Source: Planctomycetota bacterium
GTDB lineage: Bacteria; Planctomycetota; UBA1135; GCA-002686595
Assembly: GCA_027623615.1 (NCBI GenBank)
Contig: JAQBVH010000155.1
Location: 1 to 7,262, forward strand
Direction of reading: 5' to 3'
Length of the DNA: 7,262 nucleotides
Below the pieces are notes generated by a model, which saw only the letters and a program-made list of their open reading frames with translations, did not search any database and was not told where the DNA came from. Below, in pieces: positions 6,769-7,262 of the stretch (its first letter is position 1; each line of letters begins with the position of its first letter). The translations under genes and the position numbers were made by a program.

Positions 6769-6891
6769 TCACGGATGTCCGCGGGTGATGCTGGGACGGG
6801 ATCCGGAGAGCCAACGCTCGATCCGCATCGGCTGGTCGCCGGCGCTCTTGTGGGGGTAGTGCTTCATGGACTTCTCGTTCACGGTCGCCAT
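6769..6891 (-). CDS. Small hypothetical protein, 40 residues
   Basis: ATG at 6891 is directly preceded by an in-frame TAG, and TGA is at 6769-6771, so the ORF is closed and short. The product begins MATVNEKSMKHYPHKSAG, is hydrophilic and basic, and has no signal peptide or membrane segment. In the first 25 codons every third base is G or C, while about a third of second bases are, which is the pattern of real genes in such genomes. The last 15 codons look less typical, so the gene may be truncated or decayed. Its transcript would end at the intrinsic terminator immediately downstream, and it is divergent from the methyltransferase. I do not recognise the family. An antisense plus-strand frame shares its third codon positions, so the codon signal alone cannot fix the strand; the terminator favours minus. 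Confidence 0.5.
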   Translation of the reverse strand: MATVNEKSMKHYPHKSAGDQPMRIERWLSGSRPSITRGHP

Positions 6892-6897
6892 CTAGCG

Positions 6898-6915
6898 CGG
6901 TCTCTCTCGGGACCG
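6898..6915. other. Short hairpin in the divergent intergenic region
   Basis: On the plus strand CGGTCTC (6898-6904) pairs with GGGACCG (6909-6915) around TCTC, 7 bp including one G-U pair. On the minus strand the G-U becomes a mismatch, leaving a 5-bp stem. It lies 6 bases before the small ORF start and about 52 bases before the methyltransferase start. A role in either leader is speculative. Confidence 0.5.
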
Positions 6916-6967
6916 ATCGCACTTCCTCGAGATTTCTTCCGAGGGCGGGAATGGATAGGTTGATGGC

Positions 6968-7262
6968 ATGAGTTCGACCTGGGATCCCAGCCAGTACGAG
7001 CGCTTCGCGGAGCCGCGGTTGCGGCCGGGGCTGGAGTTGCTCGCGCGGATTCCGGTGGAGGCGCCGCGTCGGGTGGTGGACTTGGGTTGTGGGACGGGCA
7101 ACCTGACGGCGGCGCTGGCGGCGAGGTGGCCGGAGGCGGAGGTGGTGGGGGTGGATCATTCGGCGGAGATGCTCGAGCGGGCCGGCGAGGTCGCGCCGGC
7201 GGTCCGGTTCGAGGAGGGGGATGCGGAGACCTACTGCCCTCCGCCGGGCACGGACATCCTCT
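6968..7262 (+). CDS. tam: SAM-dependent methyltransferase, trans-aconitate 2-methyltransferase-like (3' end outside window)
   Basis: Ninety-eight codons are visible before the right edge. The start MSSTWDPSQYERF followed by RPGLELLARIP (19-29) closely follows the pattern of trans-aconitate 2-methyltransferase (Tam), a cytoplasmic enzyme that methylates trans-aconitate using S-adenosylmethionine. The class I motif I is VVDLGCGTGN (36-45), Asp63 at the end of the second strand is the likely ribose-binding acid, and GDAETY (84-89) is the motif around the adenine contact. ATG at 6968 gives the family-typical N-terminus; no clear Shine-Dalgarno or promoter precedes it. Codons end in G far more often than in the other genes here (GGG, GCG, GTG, CGG, TTG), unlike the C-ending preference of the repeat protein. 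Methyltransferase identity is firm; the Tam substrate assignment is likely but rests on the N-terminal third only. Confidence 0.5.
   Translation, partial: MSSTWDPSQYERFAEPRLRPGLELLARIPVEAPRRVVDLGCGTGNLTAALAARWPEAEVVGVDHSAEMLERAGEVAPAVRFEEGDAETYCPPPGTDIL

Noticed and set aside
6584..6859. Plus-strand ORF of up to 91 codons (TTG start, or ATG at 6626)
   Set aside because: Part of it has coding-like base use, but it carries the minus-strand terminator in its middle, is antisense to the small ORF, and its second half is Arg-rich with no family resemblance. It is the main competitor to the small minus-strand gene.
5572..6963. 463-codon plus-strand open frame covering the HNH gene and intergenic region
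   Set aside because: It is antisense to the well-supported HNH gene, overlaps the terminators and hairpins, and translates to low-complexity Arg/Gly/Pro-rich sequence.
6488..7159. 223-codon minus-strand open frame
   Set aside because: It runs antisense through the start of the clear methyltransferase and through both the small ORF and the terminator; composition is shadow-like.
1..7262. CRISPR arrays, insertion sequences, rRNA
   Set aside because: No regularly spaced direct repeats with unique spacers, no transposase or terminal inverted repeats, and no rRNA-like segments were seen. The only tandem repeats are the protein modules.

Overview
The window is strongly GC-rich, with coding-type G/C-ending codons, and looks like bacterial chromosome. 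No gene start shows a convincing Shine-Dalgarno sequence. The first gene is a very long modular secreted-type protein, and there is a stand-alone HNH endonuclease of a type I associate with Planctomycetota and similar large-genome environmental bacteria. A planctomycete or comparable high-GC lineage is my best guess, but no marker in the window settles it.

Layout: (1) Positions 1-4730 (+) hold the 3' part of a giant repeat protein that begins upstream. It has three tandem copies of a fibronectin-III plus jelly-roll unit, separated by InlB-type B-repeats, then a fourth Fn3 and a distinct C-terminal module. (2) Two bases after its stop, a GT-A family 2 glycosyltransferase starts (4733-5653, +). 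(3) A bidirectional hairpin terminator at 5659-5686 separates it from a convergent HNH endonuclease (5701-6300, -). (4) Positions 6301-6768 contain no convincing gene but are dense in inverted repeats: a 32-bp dyad at 6354-6385, then back-to-back hairpins from 6396 to 6553. (5) A classical intrinsic terminator at 6698-6738 reads on the minus strand. It lies just downstream of a 40-residue minus-strand ORF (6769-6891) with strongly coding-like codon use. (6) From 6968 a SAM-dependent methyltransferase resembling trans-aconitate 2-methyltransferase runs off the right edge.

The repeat protein and the glycosyltransferase probably share a transcript, which suggests envelope or secreted-protein biology with possible glycosylation; that link is inference. 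The HNH gene, the small minus-strand gene and the methyltransferase look like separate transcription units. The least explained part is 6346-6960: the dyad, the hairpin array and the small gene with its own terminator.
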